Below are positions 44,200-53,246 of a stretch of DNA of 64,000 nt, piece by piece. Numbering within the stretch: position 1 is the stretch's first letter; every line of letters starts with the position of its first letter. This stretch comes from Polynucleobacter sp. MWH-Aus1W21 (GTDB taxonomy: Bacteria > Pseudomonadota > Gammaproteobacteria > Burkholderiales > Burkholderiaceae): assembly GCF_018687275.1 (NCBI RefSeq), contig NZ_CP061287.1, positions 1,798,001-1,862,000 of the forward strand, in the 5' to 3' direction. Both the position numbers and the translations under genes were made by a program. The notes beneath the pieces are model-generated. The model was not told the origin of the DNA, made no database searches, and was given only the letters and a program-made list of their open reading frames with translations.

Positions 44200-45246
44200 A
44201 TGCAACTTTCTGACTTCAATTACGAACTTCCCGCCGAACTAATCGCCCAGCATCCCTTGGCGAATAGAACCGATAGCCGCCTCTTGGAGGTCAGGGCTGA
44301 TGGGCCAAATCACGTTCAATTGGTAGATCGACAGTTTAAGGACATTCTTAGTCTTGTTCAGCCTGGGGACTTATTAGTCTTCAATGACACCAAGGTCATT
44401 CCTGCTCGATTGCATGGCAAAAAGGAGACTGGTGGCAATGTTGAGCTCCTGATCGAACGCATTAGCGGCGAAATGCAGGCTTGGGTACAAATTAGAGCTT
44501 CTAAGGTGCCAAAGACTGGCAGCATAGTTCATATTCACAATAAATCAGGCGAAACATTTCCAGTAGAGATGATTGGATATGAAGGGCGTTTCTATGAAGT
44601 CCGCTTTCCTGAGAATGTCTTCTCTTTACTTGAGCGCTTTGGTGAACTTCCTCTACCCCCTTACATCGAACATCAACCAGATGGTGAGGATGCGCAGCGC
44701 TATCAAACGGTAGTAGCTAAAAACCCAGGCGCAGTTGCAGCCCCAACAGCAGGCCTGCATTTTGATGAGGCGATTTTGCACAAGATCAAAGATTTGGGTG
44801 TAAATCAAGCAACCGTTACATTGCATGTTGGCGCAGGAACATTTACTCCGGTACGAGAAGAAAATCTCTCAAAACACAAGATGCACTATGAGTGGTACTC
44901 CATTCCAAATGAAACTTTAGAGGCAATTGAGACCACCAAGAACAATGGTGGCAGAGTGATTGCTGTAGGTACCACCAGCCTTCGAGCCTTAGAGAGTCAA
45001 GCGGCAAGCGGACAAAGCAGCGGGGAAACCAATCTCTTTATTACCCCCGGCTATCAATTTAAAACCGTGAATTGTTTGCTCACTAACTTTCATCTGCCAA
45101 AATCTACTTTATTAATGTTAGTTAGTGCTTTAGCAGGAGTGGATAACATTCGTGCCGCCTATCAACATGCTATTTCACAGAAATATCGTTTCTTCAGCTA
45201 TGGAGATGCGATGTTTCTTTGCCGACTCGAGAATACAAAAATATGA
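44200..45246 (+). CDS. queA: S-adenosylmethionine:tRNA ribosyltransferase-isomerase
   Basis: Penultimate step of queuosine formation in tRNA. The start FNYELPAELIAQHPL, the motifs GDLLVFNDTKVIPARLHG and PTAGLHFDEAIL, and NFHLPKSTLLMLVSALAG are diagnostic. The length of 348 matches. The stop overlaps the tgt start (ATGA), linking it to the previous step of the same pathway. Confidence 0.97.
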   Translation: MQLSDFNYELPAELIAQHPLANRTDSRLLEVRADGPNHVQLVDRQFKDILSLVQPGDLLVFNDTKVIPARLHGKKETGGNVELLIERISGEMQAWVQIRASKVPKTGSIVHIHNKSGETFPVEMIGYEGRFYEVRFPENVFSLLERFGELPLPPYIEHQPDGEDAQRYQTVVAKNPGAVAAPTAGLHFDEAILHKIKDLGVNQATVTLHVGAGTFTPVREENLSKHKMHYEWYSIPNETLEAIETTKNNGGRVIAVGTTSLRALESQAASGQSSGETNLFITPGYQFKTVNCLLTNFHLPKSTLLMLVSALAGVDNIRAAYQHAISQKYRFFSYGDAMFLCRLENTKI

Positions 45247-46400
45247 CCAAACCAGTTCACTTCAATATCTTGGCGCGTGACTCCCAGAGCCCAGCGCGAC
45301 TTGGTCAGCTTGATCTTCCGCACGGTAGCGTGCAAACGCCGATCTTCATGCCTGTTGGCACATATGGTACGGTGAAGGCCATGACGCCTCGTGATTTGAA
45401 TGAAGCTAAAGCACAAATCATTTTAGGAAACACTTTTCACCTTTGGTTAAGGCCGGGGTTAGATGTCATCAAAAAACATGGTGGCCTTCATCGCTTCATG
45501 GGATGGGATAAACCAATCCTGACTGACTCTGGTGGCTTTCAGGTATTTAGCTTGGGTGCATTACGCAAGATCTCTGAAGCGGGCGTCACATTTGCCTCGC
45601 CGATTAATGGCGACAAATTATTTATGTCCCCAGAAGTGTCGATGGAAATTCAAGCGGTGCTTAATAGCGATATCGCTATGCAGTTTGATGAGTGCACTCC
45701 TTATGAGATTAAGGGTCAACCCACTTCTGAAAAAACTGCACGCGCCTCACTAGAAATGTCCCTTCGTTGGGGTGACCGCTCGCTCAAACGCTTTCGCGAA
45801 CTAGAGACTGGCAACGGTCTCTTTGGCATTGTCCAAGGCGGCATGTTTGAGAATCTGCGTGAATTTTCGCTAGATGCCGTTAGCCAGCAAGGGTTTGATG
45901 GGATTGCAATTGGCGGACTCTCCGTTGGCGAACCCAAACCCGAATTTGAGCGAATTCTCAATTTCACTGCACCCAAACTGCCGGAAAATATGCCTCACTA
46001 CTTGATGGGCGTAGGCACTCCAGAAGACCTGATTTTGGGTGTCAGCTTGGGTATTGATATGTTTGATTGCGTGATGCCTACCCGCAATGCTCGTAATGGC
46101 TGGCTTTTTACCCGTTTTGGAGACCTAAAACTCCGTAATTCTGGGTATAAGGACGATGATCGCCCTGTGGACCCAACCTGCGCCTGCTATACCTGCCAAA
46201 ACTTCACTAGATCCTACTTAAATCACCTCCAAAAGGCGAATGAGATCCTGGGGTCACAACTCAATACCATCCACAACCTGTCCTACTACCTGCAACTTAT
46301 GACTGAGGTCCGCGAGGCACTCAGCAAGGACCGCTTTAGCGCCTATCGTGAGGAATTTCACAGTAATCGCCAGCGCGGCGTAGAGCCTGGACAGGACTAA
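45243..46400 (+). CDS. tgt: tRNA-guanine transglycosylase
   Basis: Exchanges guanine-34 for preQ1 in tRNAs with GUN anticodons. The catalytic aspartate lies in LTDSGGFQVFSL, the second in GGLSVGEPK, and zinc ligands are in CACYTCQNFTRSYLNHL. The frame is open from 45219, but the ATG at 45243 overlapping the queA stop is the natural start and gives 385 residues. The queA-tgt-yajC-secD-secF order is the classical one. Confidence 0.97.
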   Translation: MTKPVHFNILARDSQSPARLGQLDLPHGSVQTPIFMPVGTYGTVKAMTPRDLNEAKAQIILGNTFHLWLRPGLDVIKKHGGLHRFMGWDKPILTDSGGFQVFSLGALRKISEAGVTFASPINGDKLFMSPEVSMEIQAVLNSDIAMQFDECTPYEIKGQPTSEKTARASLEMSLRWGDRSLKRFRELETGNGLFGIVQGGMFENLREFSLDAVSQQGFDGIAIGGLSVGEPKPEFERILNFTAPKLPENMPHYLMGVGTPEDLILGVSLGIDMFDCVMPTRNARNGWLFTRFGDLKLRNSGYKDDDRPVDPTCACYTCQNFTRSYLNHLQKANEILGSQLNTIHNLSYYLQLMTEVREALSKDRFSAYREEFHSNRQRGVEPGQD

Positions 46401-46410
46401 TAGCCCTACA

Positions 46411-46425
46411 GGGGGCTCAACCCCC
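46411..46425. terminator. GC hairpin after tgt
   Basis: GGGGG / CCCCC with loop CTCAA starts 10 nt after the tgt stop. No proper T tract follows, so attenuation rather than full termination is more likely. The rest of the 134-nt gap to yajC shows nothing clear beyond the yajC ribosome binding site. Confidence 0.35.
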
Positions 46426-46534
46426 TTCAAATCACCTCCAAAGCCCCACACAGTTTAGAATTGCGGGTTACGGCCTCAGGCTTAAAGGTCGAAAAACTCA
46501 GTAGTTTTTAATTGGTAATTAATGGAGGTTTTGT

Positions 46535-46861
46535 ATGTGGATTAGTAATGCTTTTGCCCAAGCTCCTGCAGCGGGCGCAGATTCCGGTGGCTTGATGAGC
46601 TTCCTCCCTTTGATTTTGATGTTTGCAGTTCTGTACTTCATCATGATTCGCCCACAAATGAAGCGTCAAAAAGAAACTAAAGCAATGCTCGAATCATTGG
46701 GCGTTGGCGATGAAGTGGTTACTGTTGGCGGCATTATGGGCAAAGTAACAGCACTCAAGGACCAAGTAGTGACTGTTGAAATTTCTGCTGGCACTGAAGT
46801 GCAAATGCAAAAGGGCGCTATCACTACAGTATTGCCAAAAGGCACACTGAAGTCTGCTTAA
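46535..46861 (+). CDS. yajC: Preprotein translocase subunit YajC
   Basis: Small partner of SecDF. One membrane helix (LMSFLPLILMFAVLYFIMI, about residues 21-39) is followed by RPQMKRQKE and the conserved LGVGDEVVTVGGIMGKV. The length of 108 is normal. An ideal GGAGG site (46524-46528) lies 6 nt before the ATG. secD follows after 38 nt. Confidence 0.96.
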   Translation: MWISNAFAQAPAAGADSGGLMSFLPLILMFAVLYFIMIRPQMKRQKETKAMLESLGVGDEVVTVGGIMGKVTALKDQVVTVEISAGTEVQMQKGAITTVLPKGTLKSA

Positions 46862-46899
46862 TGCATCCACTTAATTTGTTTGTTTAAAAGTATCTCAAT

Positions 46900-48759
46900 A
46901 TGAATCGCTACCCTCTCTGGAAATATCTAGTTATCGCTATTGCATTACTAATTGGCGGACTATATTCATTACCCAATTTCTATGGTGAGGCTCCAGCGGT
47001 TCAAGTCTCGTCTGCCAAACCAACCATCAAGGTTGATTTGGCAACACAGGCTCGTGTTGAAAAAATTCTGACTGAAGCGAGCATTGGTAACACCGGCATC
47101 TTCTTTGAAGTCGCTGGTAATGTAGGCTCAATCAAGGTTCGCTTTAATAACACTGATATTCAATTGCGTGCACGCGATCTCTTGCAGCAAAAATTGAATA
47201 ATGATCAAAATGATCCGAACTATACCGTTGCATTAAATTTGCTTTCCAATACACCGGGGTGGCTTAATGCAATCAATGCATTGCCAATGCCTTTAGGACT
47301 TGACTTACGTGGTGGCGTGTACTTCCTTCTACAAGTCGACATGAAAGGCGCAGTTCAGAAGAAAGTTACTTCTTTAGCAACGGATATTCGCAGCCAATTA
47401 CGCGACAAAAACATTCGTCATCAAGGCATCGAGCGTGGTGCTGACTTCATTTCCATCAGCTTTGGCAGCACCGCTGATGCTGAGGCGGCTCGCTCTGTAT
47501 TAATGACAGCGCAACCGGAATTGATTTGGCAAGTAAAGCCTACCGGGCTATCACCAAAAGTTATCGGTGAATTTAAGCCTACTGCCTTAAAAGAAATTCA
47601 AGATAATGCTGTTAAGCAAAACATCATCACATTGAATAAACGCGTGAATGAACTTGCGGTTAAAGAACCAGTCATTCAACAGCAAGGTGCTGAGCGTATT
47701 GTGGTGCAACTACCAGGCGTACAAGATACAGCGCGTGCTAAAGATATTATTGGCCGTACAGCCACACTCGAATCACGCTTAGCTGATCCACTCATATCCA
47801 CTATCGCCCTAGGCGAAACTCCTCCTCCAGGTATGGATACTTTCCGCTTTGGTGAAAACCGTTTGGGTGTATTCAAAAAATCAGTGATCTTTAGTGGTGA
47901 TCGCATTACCGATGCAAGCGCAGGCTTTGATCAAAATCAACGCCCTGCAGTCAATATTTCCTTAGATGCTGCTGGTGGTCGCGTAATGCAAGAAGTGACT
48001 CGTGAAAACATTGGCAAACCAATGGGCATGATCTTGTTTGAAAAAGGCAAAGGTGAAGTACTCACGATAGCCACTATTCAAAGTGAATTTGGTTCTAAGT
48101 TCCAGATCACCGGTCAACCTACTACCGAAAGCGCCAATGACTTAGCCCTCTTATTACGTGCAGGCTCATTAGCGGCGCCAATGGAAATCATTGAAGAACG
48201 TACTATCGGACCAAGCTTGGGCGCAGAAAACATTGAGAAGGGCTTTAAGTCTCTCTTAATTGGTTTTGGTGCTATTGCTATCTTTATGATGGCTTACTAC
48301 CTCTTGTTTGGTACATTCTCAGTTGTGGCGTTAGCAGTCAATCTACTCTTGCTCATTTCAGTACTTTCCATGTTGCAAGCCACGCTCACCTTGCCTGGTA
48401 TTGCAGCGATGGCTTTAGCGCTCGGCATGGCGATTGACTCTAACGTGCTGATTAACGAACGTATTCGCGAAGAGTTGCGTAATGGCGCAGCCCCACAAAC
48501 AGCCATTGCTGTAGGTTTCGATAAAGCCTGGGCAACCATCCTGGACTCAAACGTTACCACTTTGATAGCTGGTCTAGCCTTGTTAGCATTTGGCTCTGGC
48601 CCTATTAAAGGATTCGCAGTAGTTCACTGCTTAGGTATTCTGACTTCAATGTTCTCGGCTGTCTTCTTCTCACGTGGCCTTGTTAATCTTTGGTACGGCA
48701 GACATAAGAAGATTCAAAAACTCGCTATCGGCCAAGTTTGGCGCCCACAGGAGAAATAA
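46900..48759 (+). CDS. secD: Protein translocase subunit SecD
   Basis: Uses the proton gradient to help pull exported proteins across the membrane. One N-terminal helix (YLVIAIALLIGGLYSLPN) is followed by a large periplasmic P1 domain; the motif GLDLRGGVYFLLQVD is close to its start. A C-terminal RND-type membrane block contains LALGMAIDSNVLINERIREE with the conserved charged residues. The length of 619 matches. secF follows after 3 nt. Confidence 0.97.
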   Translation: MNRYPLWKYLVIAIALLIGGLYSLPNFYGEAPAVQVSSAKPTIKVDLATQARVEKILTEASIGNTGIFFEVAGNVGSIKVRFNNTDIQLRARDLLQQKLNNDQNDPNYTVALNLLSNTPGWLNAINALPMPLGLDLRGGVYFLLQVDMKGAVQKKVTSLATDIRSQLRDKNIRHQGIERGADFISISFGSTADAEAARSVLMTAQPELIWQVKPTGLSPKVIGEFKPTALKEIQDNAVKQNIITLNKRVNELAVKEPVIQQQGAERIVVQLPGVQDTARAKDIIGRTATLESRLADPLISTIALGETPPPGMDTFRFGENRLGVFKKSVIFSGDRITDASAGFDQNQRPAVNISLDAAGGRVMQEVTRENIGKPMGMILFEKGKGEVLTIATIQSEFGSKFQITGQPTTESANDLALLLRAGSLAAPMEIIEERTIGPSLGAENIEKGFKSLLIGFGAIAIFMMAYYLLFGTFSVVALAVNLLLLISVLSMLQATLTLPGIAAMALALGMAIDSNVLINERIREELRNGAAPQTAIAVGFDKAWATILDSNVTTLIAGLALLAFGSGPIKGFAVVHCLGILTSMFSAVFFSRGLVNLWYGRHKKIQKLAIGQVWRPQEK

Positions 48760-48762
48760 GCC

Positions 48763-49737
48763 ATGGAATTTTTCCGCATCAAAAAAGATATTCCCTTTAT
48801 GCGCCATGCATTGGTACTCAATGCGATTTCTTTAATTACCTTTTTAGCAGCTGTCTTTTTCCTCTGGCATAACGGCCTGCACCTCTCCATCGAATTTACT
48901 GGTGGCACGGTGATGGAAGTTAGCTACCCACAAACTGCGCCACTGGACTCCATTCGCTCAAAAGTTGAGAAGCTTGGTTACGCAGATACCCAAATTCAAA
49001 ACTTTGGTAGTTCACGCGACGTGATGATTCGCCTGCCTTTACAAAAAGATGCTGAAGGCAAACTCATCTCCTCAGCCGATCAAAGTACAGCAGTTATGCA
49101 AGTGCTAGATCCAGCAGCAACCGGTGTAAAGCTCCAGCGCGTTGAATTTGTTGGTCCACAAGTTGGTCGTGAGCTAGCAATAGATGGATTAATGGCATTG
49201 CTATTTGTAATTATTGGCATTGTGGTTTACCTCTCATTCCGCTTTGAGTGGAAGTTTGCGGTTGCAGGCATCATTGCGAACTTGCACGATATTGTGATTA
49301 TTCTGGGTTTCTTCGCATTCTTCCAATGGGAATTCTCACTCTCAGTGTTAGCGGCAGTCCTTGCAGTTCTGGGCTACTCCGTAAATGAGTCCGTGGTGAT
49401 CTTTGACCGTATTCGCGAAAACTTCCGCAAGTACCGCAAGATGAATACCCGTGAAATCATTGATAACGCCATTACCAGCACTATCAGTCGTACCGTGATT
49501 ACCCACGGCAGTACTGAGATGATGGTTTTGGCAATGCTGATTTTCGGCGGCCCAACACTCTTCTATTTCGCCTTAGCGCTGACTATTGGTATTTTGTTTG
49601 GTATTTACTCTTCAGTCTTCGTTGCTGCAGCATTAGCCATGTGGCTTGGTGTTACACGTGAAGATTTAGTAAAGGGTGATAAAAAGCCTGATGACGAAGC
49701 GCGCAAAGATGACCCTAACTTCGGGGCACGGGTTTAA
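48763..49737 (+). CDS. secF: Protein translocase subunit SecF
   Basis: Partner of SecD. An N-terminal helix (LVLNAISLITFLAAVFFL) leads to the motif LSIEFTGGTVMEV. Membrane helices then contain VLAVLGYSVNESVVIFDRIREN, the SecF hallmark. The length of 324 is normal. It is convergent with waaA with one base between the two stop codons and no terminator. Confidence 0.97.
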   Translation: MEFFRIKKDIPFMRHALVLNAISLITFLAAVFFLWHNGLHLSIEFTGGTVMEVSYPQTAPLDSIRSKVEKLGYADTQIQNFGSSRDVMIRLPLQKDAEGKLISSADQSTAVMQVLDPAATGVKLQRVEFVGPQVGRELAIDGLMALLFVIIGIVVYLSFRFEWKFAVAGIIANLHDIVIILGFFAFFQWEFSLSVLAAVLAVLGYSVNESVVIFDRIRENFRKYRKMNTREIIDNAITSTISRTVITHGSTEMMVLAMLIFGGPTLFYFALALTIGILFGIYSSVFVAAALAMWLGVTREDLVKGDKKPDDEARKDDPNFGARV

Positions 49738-49738
49738 G

Positions 49739-51094
49739 CTAGCAAGTAGTTTGCTGATCAAGGGCAGCTAAGATTTTATTAGTTGCACCTTGATGTTTTA
49801 CTAAGTAGTCCTTAGCTGCATCACTCATTTTTTTAAGCTCAGCAGTATTTAAGAGCAACTCCTTCAAAGATTCCATTAAAGCAATTGGCTCGGTTAAGAG
49901 AAGCTCTCCCTTAATTCGTTTAGCTGCACCACTATCAATTGCATCTAAAGCCGCCTGCTGAAAGTTATAAGTATGCTCACCCAATAAAACAGGGCACCCT
50001 GCCGCACATGCCTCAATAAGGTTTTGACCCCCAAAAGGTAGCAGACTTCCACCCATCAACACTAAGTCAGAGGCACTGTAATACATCGGCATCTCACCCA
50101 TAGAGTCGCCCAAGACAATATCTATGCCAGCACAATCGTTTGGAATATTGGACCACTCACTGCGTCTACGGAACTTTAAGCCAGCGCTATTAATCTGATC
50201 GGCTACTTCTGAGAATCTCTCTGGATGACGTGGCACAAGACAAAGTAAGGGGGCAATTGCAAAAGCATGGTTTAAAAGTAAATCTTTCCAAGCCTTGAGA
50301 ATGACAGTCTCTTCTCCATCGCGCGTACTAGCTGCACATACCATCAAGCGCTGGCTAACATGTAAATCTTGGCGCCAAACCTTGCCTTGCTCTACGAGAC
50401 CAGGATCCAAGGGAACATCAAACTTGAGGTTACCCACTATCTGCACACCCTTTACGTCTAAGCTGCGATAACGTTGTGCATCAAACTCAGTTTGAGCCAA
50501 GATGCCTGCAAAGGCTTGAAATAATGCGCGCCCCGCTTTACCAAAATGACTGACACGACGCGCGCTACGCTCTGATAAACGGGCATTAACCAGAAATAGA
50601 GGCAAGCCAATTTCTTTGCAGCGAAAGACAACGGTTGGCCAGGCTTCGGTTTCCATAAATAGGCCAAGCTTTGGCTTAAAGGTCTTCAAGAAATGCTCTA
50701 CAGCCCAACAAATGTCATATGGCAAATAGACTTGTCGGATTTGTCCAGAGGCAATTTCTTTCGCAAATAACTGCTTACCAGTGCGGCGTCCATTCAGCGT
50801 CATATGGGTAAGGAGAATCGATTCACATCTAGCCAAATAAGCATCAATCAATGGTTGGGCAGCACGAGTCTCTCCAACCGATACCGCATGAATCCAAATT
50901 GTTCCCTGTGTAATTGGCTTGCTGTAGCCAAAACCCAGGCGTTCCGGAATGTGATGGAGGTACGAAAAGGCATGACGTGCGCGCCAAGCCAATCGAACAA
51001 AAGCCAATGGCAATAAAAGATGCCATAGCAATTGATAAACAGCAAACCAGATCCGGGGACGTGCCCCGTATTCCGAATTGGTAGTCAAACTCAC
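49739..51094 (-). CDS. waaA: 3-deoxy-D-manno-octulosonic acid (Kdo) transferase
   Basis: Adds Kdo to lipid A precursor in LPS synthesis. An N-terminal membrane anchor (WFAVYQLLWHLLLPLAFVRL) precedes IWIHAVSVGETRAAQPLI, the family signature for the acceptor domain. The GT-B donor site includes MGGSLLPFGGQNLIEACAAGCPVL. At 451 residues it is slightly long but complete. Its start overlaps the purB stop by 4 nt, an unusual coupling of purine and LPS genes. Confidence 0.95.
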   Translation of the reverse strand: MSLTTNSEYGARPRIWFAVYQLLWHLLLPLAFVRLAWRARHAFSYLHHIPERLGFGYSKPITQGTIWIHAVSVGETRAAQPLIDAYLARCESILLTHMTLNGRRTGKQLFAKEIASGQIRQVYLPYDICWAVEHFLKTFKPKLGLFMETEAWPTVVFRCKEIGLPLFLVNARLSERSARRVSHFGKAGRALFQAFAGILAQTEFDAQRYRSLDVKGVQIVGNLKFDVPLDPGLVEQGKVWRQDLHVSQRLMVCAASTRDGEETVILKAWKDLLLNHAFAIAPLLCLVPRHPERFSEVADQINSAGLKFRRRSEWSNIPNDCAGIDIVLGDSMGEMPMYYSASDLVLMGGSLLPFGGQNLIEACAAGCPVLLGEHTYNFQQAALDAIDSGAAKRIKGELLLTEPIALMESLKELLLNTAELKKMSDAAKDYLVKHQGATNKILAALDQQTTC

Positions 51095-52470
51095 TTTTTC
51101 AGACGTTCGGTCAATTCAACCGCCTTGCCTAAATAAGAAGATGGTGTCATCTCCAATAGACGCGCCTTTGCATCTTCAGGAATCTTCAAGCCACGTATAA
51201 ATGTTTGCAAATCAGCTTGATTAATGCCTTTGCCGCGAGTCAATTCTTTTAATTGCTCGTAAGGATTTTCAATACCGTAACGGCGCATAACCGTTTGTAC
51301 CGGCTCAGCTAAAACTTCCCAACAAGCATCTAAATCAGCAGCAATCGCCGCGAGATTAACCTCTAACTTTCCAAGCCCACGCAAGGCGCTGTCATAAGCT
51401 AATACACTATGACCAAAGGCTGGACCTAAATTGCGCAAAACGGTTGAATCAGTTAGGTCACGCTGCCAACGAGAAATTGGCAATTTTTCAGCAAGGTGAC
51501 GCAGCAATGCATTGGCAACACCCAAGTTACCCTCAGAATTTTCAAAGTCAATCGGGTTGACCTTATGCGGCATCGTGGATGAACCAATCTCACCCGCTTT
51601 AGTGCGCTGCTTGAAATATCCAACTGAGATATAAGCCCAGAAGTCACGATCCATATCTAAGAGGATCGTATTAGCTCGAGCAATAGCATCAAAGAGCTGC
51701 GCCATACCATCGTGTGGCTCAATTTGAATGGTGTATGGATTGAAGGTCAAACCTAAACGCTTTTCCACTACATTTTTAGAAAAATTTTCCCAATCAAAAT
51801 CAGGGTAAGCAGATAAGTGGGCGTTATAGTTGCCAACCGCACCGTTCATCTTACCCAGCAGAGGAACTGCTGCAATTGCATCAATCGCACGCTCTAAACG
51901 CTTAGCAATATTCGCAATTTCTTTTCCAAGAGTGCTGGGTGAAGCAGGTTGACCATGTGTACGCGAAAGAAGTGGAACCTTAGCGTGTTCAAGGGCCAAG
52001 TCAGTGAGAACAGAAAGAACTTTGCGAAGTTGCGGCAAAAGCACTTCATCACGTGCGCCACGCAACATCAAACCATGTGAGGTGTTATTGATATCTTCAG
52101 AGGTGCAAGCAAAATGAATGAACTCACTAGCCTTAAGCAAATCAGGACGACCAGCAACTTTTTCTTTTAAGAAGTACTCAACAGCTTTTACGTCATGGTT
52201 AGTAACCGCTTCAATATCTTTAATACGCTGCGCATCCGCATCAGAAAAATTCTCAGGCAAAGATAGCAAGAATGCTTCGTCAGCAGCATTAATTTTTGGG
52301 ACATCAGGCAAACCAGCAGCAGCTAAAGCCAAAAGCCAATGAATTTCCACAAACACGCGCTGACGCATAAATGCCGCCTCAGAAAGCCAAGGGCGCAAAG
52401 CGTCTAGTTTTCCGGCATAACGGCCATCTAGGGGTGAAAGAGCATTTAGGGTTGAAAGCGGCTGACTCAC
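51091..52470 (-). CDS. purB: Adenylosuccinate lyase
   Basis: Acts twice in purine synthesis (SAICAR to AICAR, and adenylosuccinate to AMP). The start LSTLNALSPLDGRYAGK, the middle SRTHGQPASPSTLGKEIAN and the lyase signature GSSTMPHKVNPIDFENSEGN are present. The frame is open up to 52542, but the GTG at 52470, with AAGG about 9 nt before it, aligns with the E. coli-type N-terminus and gives 459 residues. It overlaps waaA downstream and is divergent from a GST gene. Confidence 0.95.
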   Translation of the reverse strand: MSQPLSTLNALSPLDGRYAGKLDALRPWLSEAAFMRQRVFVEIHWLLALAAAGLPDVPKINAADEAFLLSLPENFSDADAQRIKDIEAVTNHDVKAVEYFLKEKVAGRPDLLKASEFIHFACTSEDINNTSHGLMLRGARDEVLLPQLRKVLSVLTDLALEHAKVPLLSRTHGQPASPSTLGKEIANIAKRLERAIDAIAAVPLLGKMNGAVGNYNAHLSAYPDFDWENFSKNVVEKRLGLTFNPYTIQIEPHDGMAQLFDAIARANTILLDMDRDFWAYISVGYFKQRTKAGEIGSSTMPHKVNPIDFENSEGNLGVANALLRHLAEKLPISRWQRDLTDSTVLRNLGPAFGHSVLAYDSALRGLGKLEVNLAAIAADLDACWEVLAEPVQTVMRRYGIENPYEQLKELTRGKGINQADLQTFIRGLKIPEDAKARLLEMTPSSYLGKAVELTERLKK

Positions 52471-52565
52471 GAATATTGCCTTTGCATTGAAGATGTCAAT
52501 AAAAGCTAATTTTAATGCGTTTGGGAGACCAGCAAACCCCAATTAGGATGGCTATACTTGACCCC

Positions 52566-53180
52566 ATGAAACTTATCGGATCCCTCACCAGCCCCTACGT
52601 ACGCAAAGTACGCATTGTTTTTAACGAGAAAAAGGTCGATGTTGACCTCGAATTAGAGAATGTTTGGGCCGCAGACACCAAAATAGGTGCCACAAACCCT
52701 CTAGGGAAGGTCCCTTGCCTGATTTCTGACGATGGAGATGCCATCTACGACTCCCGCGTCATCGCCGAATATGCTGACGGCCTAAGCCCTGTCAGCAAGC
52801 TCATTCCTGCCGATAACCGGGAGCGCGCCGCCGTTAAAACCTGGGAAGCCCTAGCTGACGGAATTATGGATGCTGGTATTTTGGCTCGTTTAGAGCGTAC
52901 CTTGCGCCCGGCGGAGCAACAAAGCCAAACTTGGTATGACCGCCAAATGGGCAAGATCGATGCTGCCCTTCGTGAAATGTCCGAGAAACTCGGTGAAAAC
53001 ACATGGTGTCACGGCAATCAAATGACCTTGGCTGATATCGCTGTAGGTTGTGCAATAGGGTATTTGCTGTTTCGCTTTCCTGAAGTGAAATGGCAAACAC
53101 AATATTCCAACCTAGATCGCTTGTATCAGAAATTATTGCAGCGACCTTCGTTTATGGAAACTGTACCGCCTGCTGCTTAA
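52566..53180 (+). CDS. Glutathione S-transferase family protein
   Basis: A 204-residue two-domain GST. The thioredoxin-like N-terminal domain begins KLIGSLTSPYVRKVRIV, with the SPYVRKV motif at the active-site position; NPLGKVPCLISDDGDAIYDSRVIAEY carries the cis-proline and the ES/DS glutathione contact. The C-terminal helical domain has MTLADIAVGCAIGYL. The ATG at 52566 is preferred over upstream in-frame ATGs (from 52515) because it matches the family start. The substrate is unknown. Confidence 0.92.
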   Translation: MKLIGSLTSPYVRKVRIVFNEKKVDVDLELENVWAADTKIGATNPLGKVPCLISDDGDAIYDSRVIAEYADGLSPVSKLIPADNRERAAVKTWEALADGIMDAGILARLERTLRPAEQQSQTWYDRQMGKIDAALREMSEKLGENTWCHGNQMTLADIAVGCAIGYLLFRFPEVKWQTQYSNLDRLYQKLLQRPSFMETVPPAA

Positions 53181-53198
53181 TCAACCTTCAACTCAAAT

Positions 53199-53230
53199 AA
53201 AAAGCCAATCAAAACTGATTGGCTTTTTTG
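53199..53230. terminator. Terminator between the GST gene and mnmA
   Basis: AAAAGCCAATCA / TGATTGGCTTTT stem with a 4-nt loop, A-rich on the left and T-rich on the right. It can serve both convergent genes. Confidence 0.9.
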
Positions 53231-53246
53231 TATCTGATGGGCAAAT

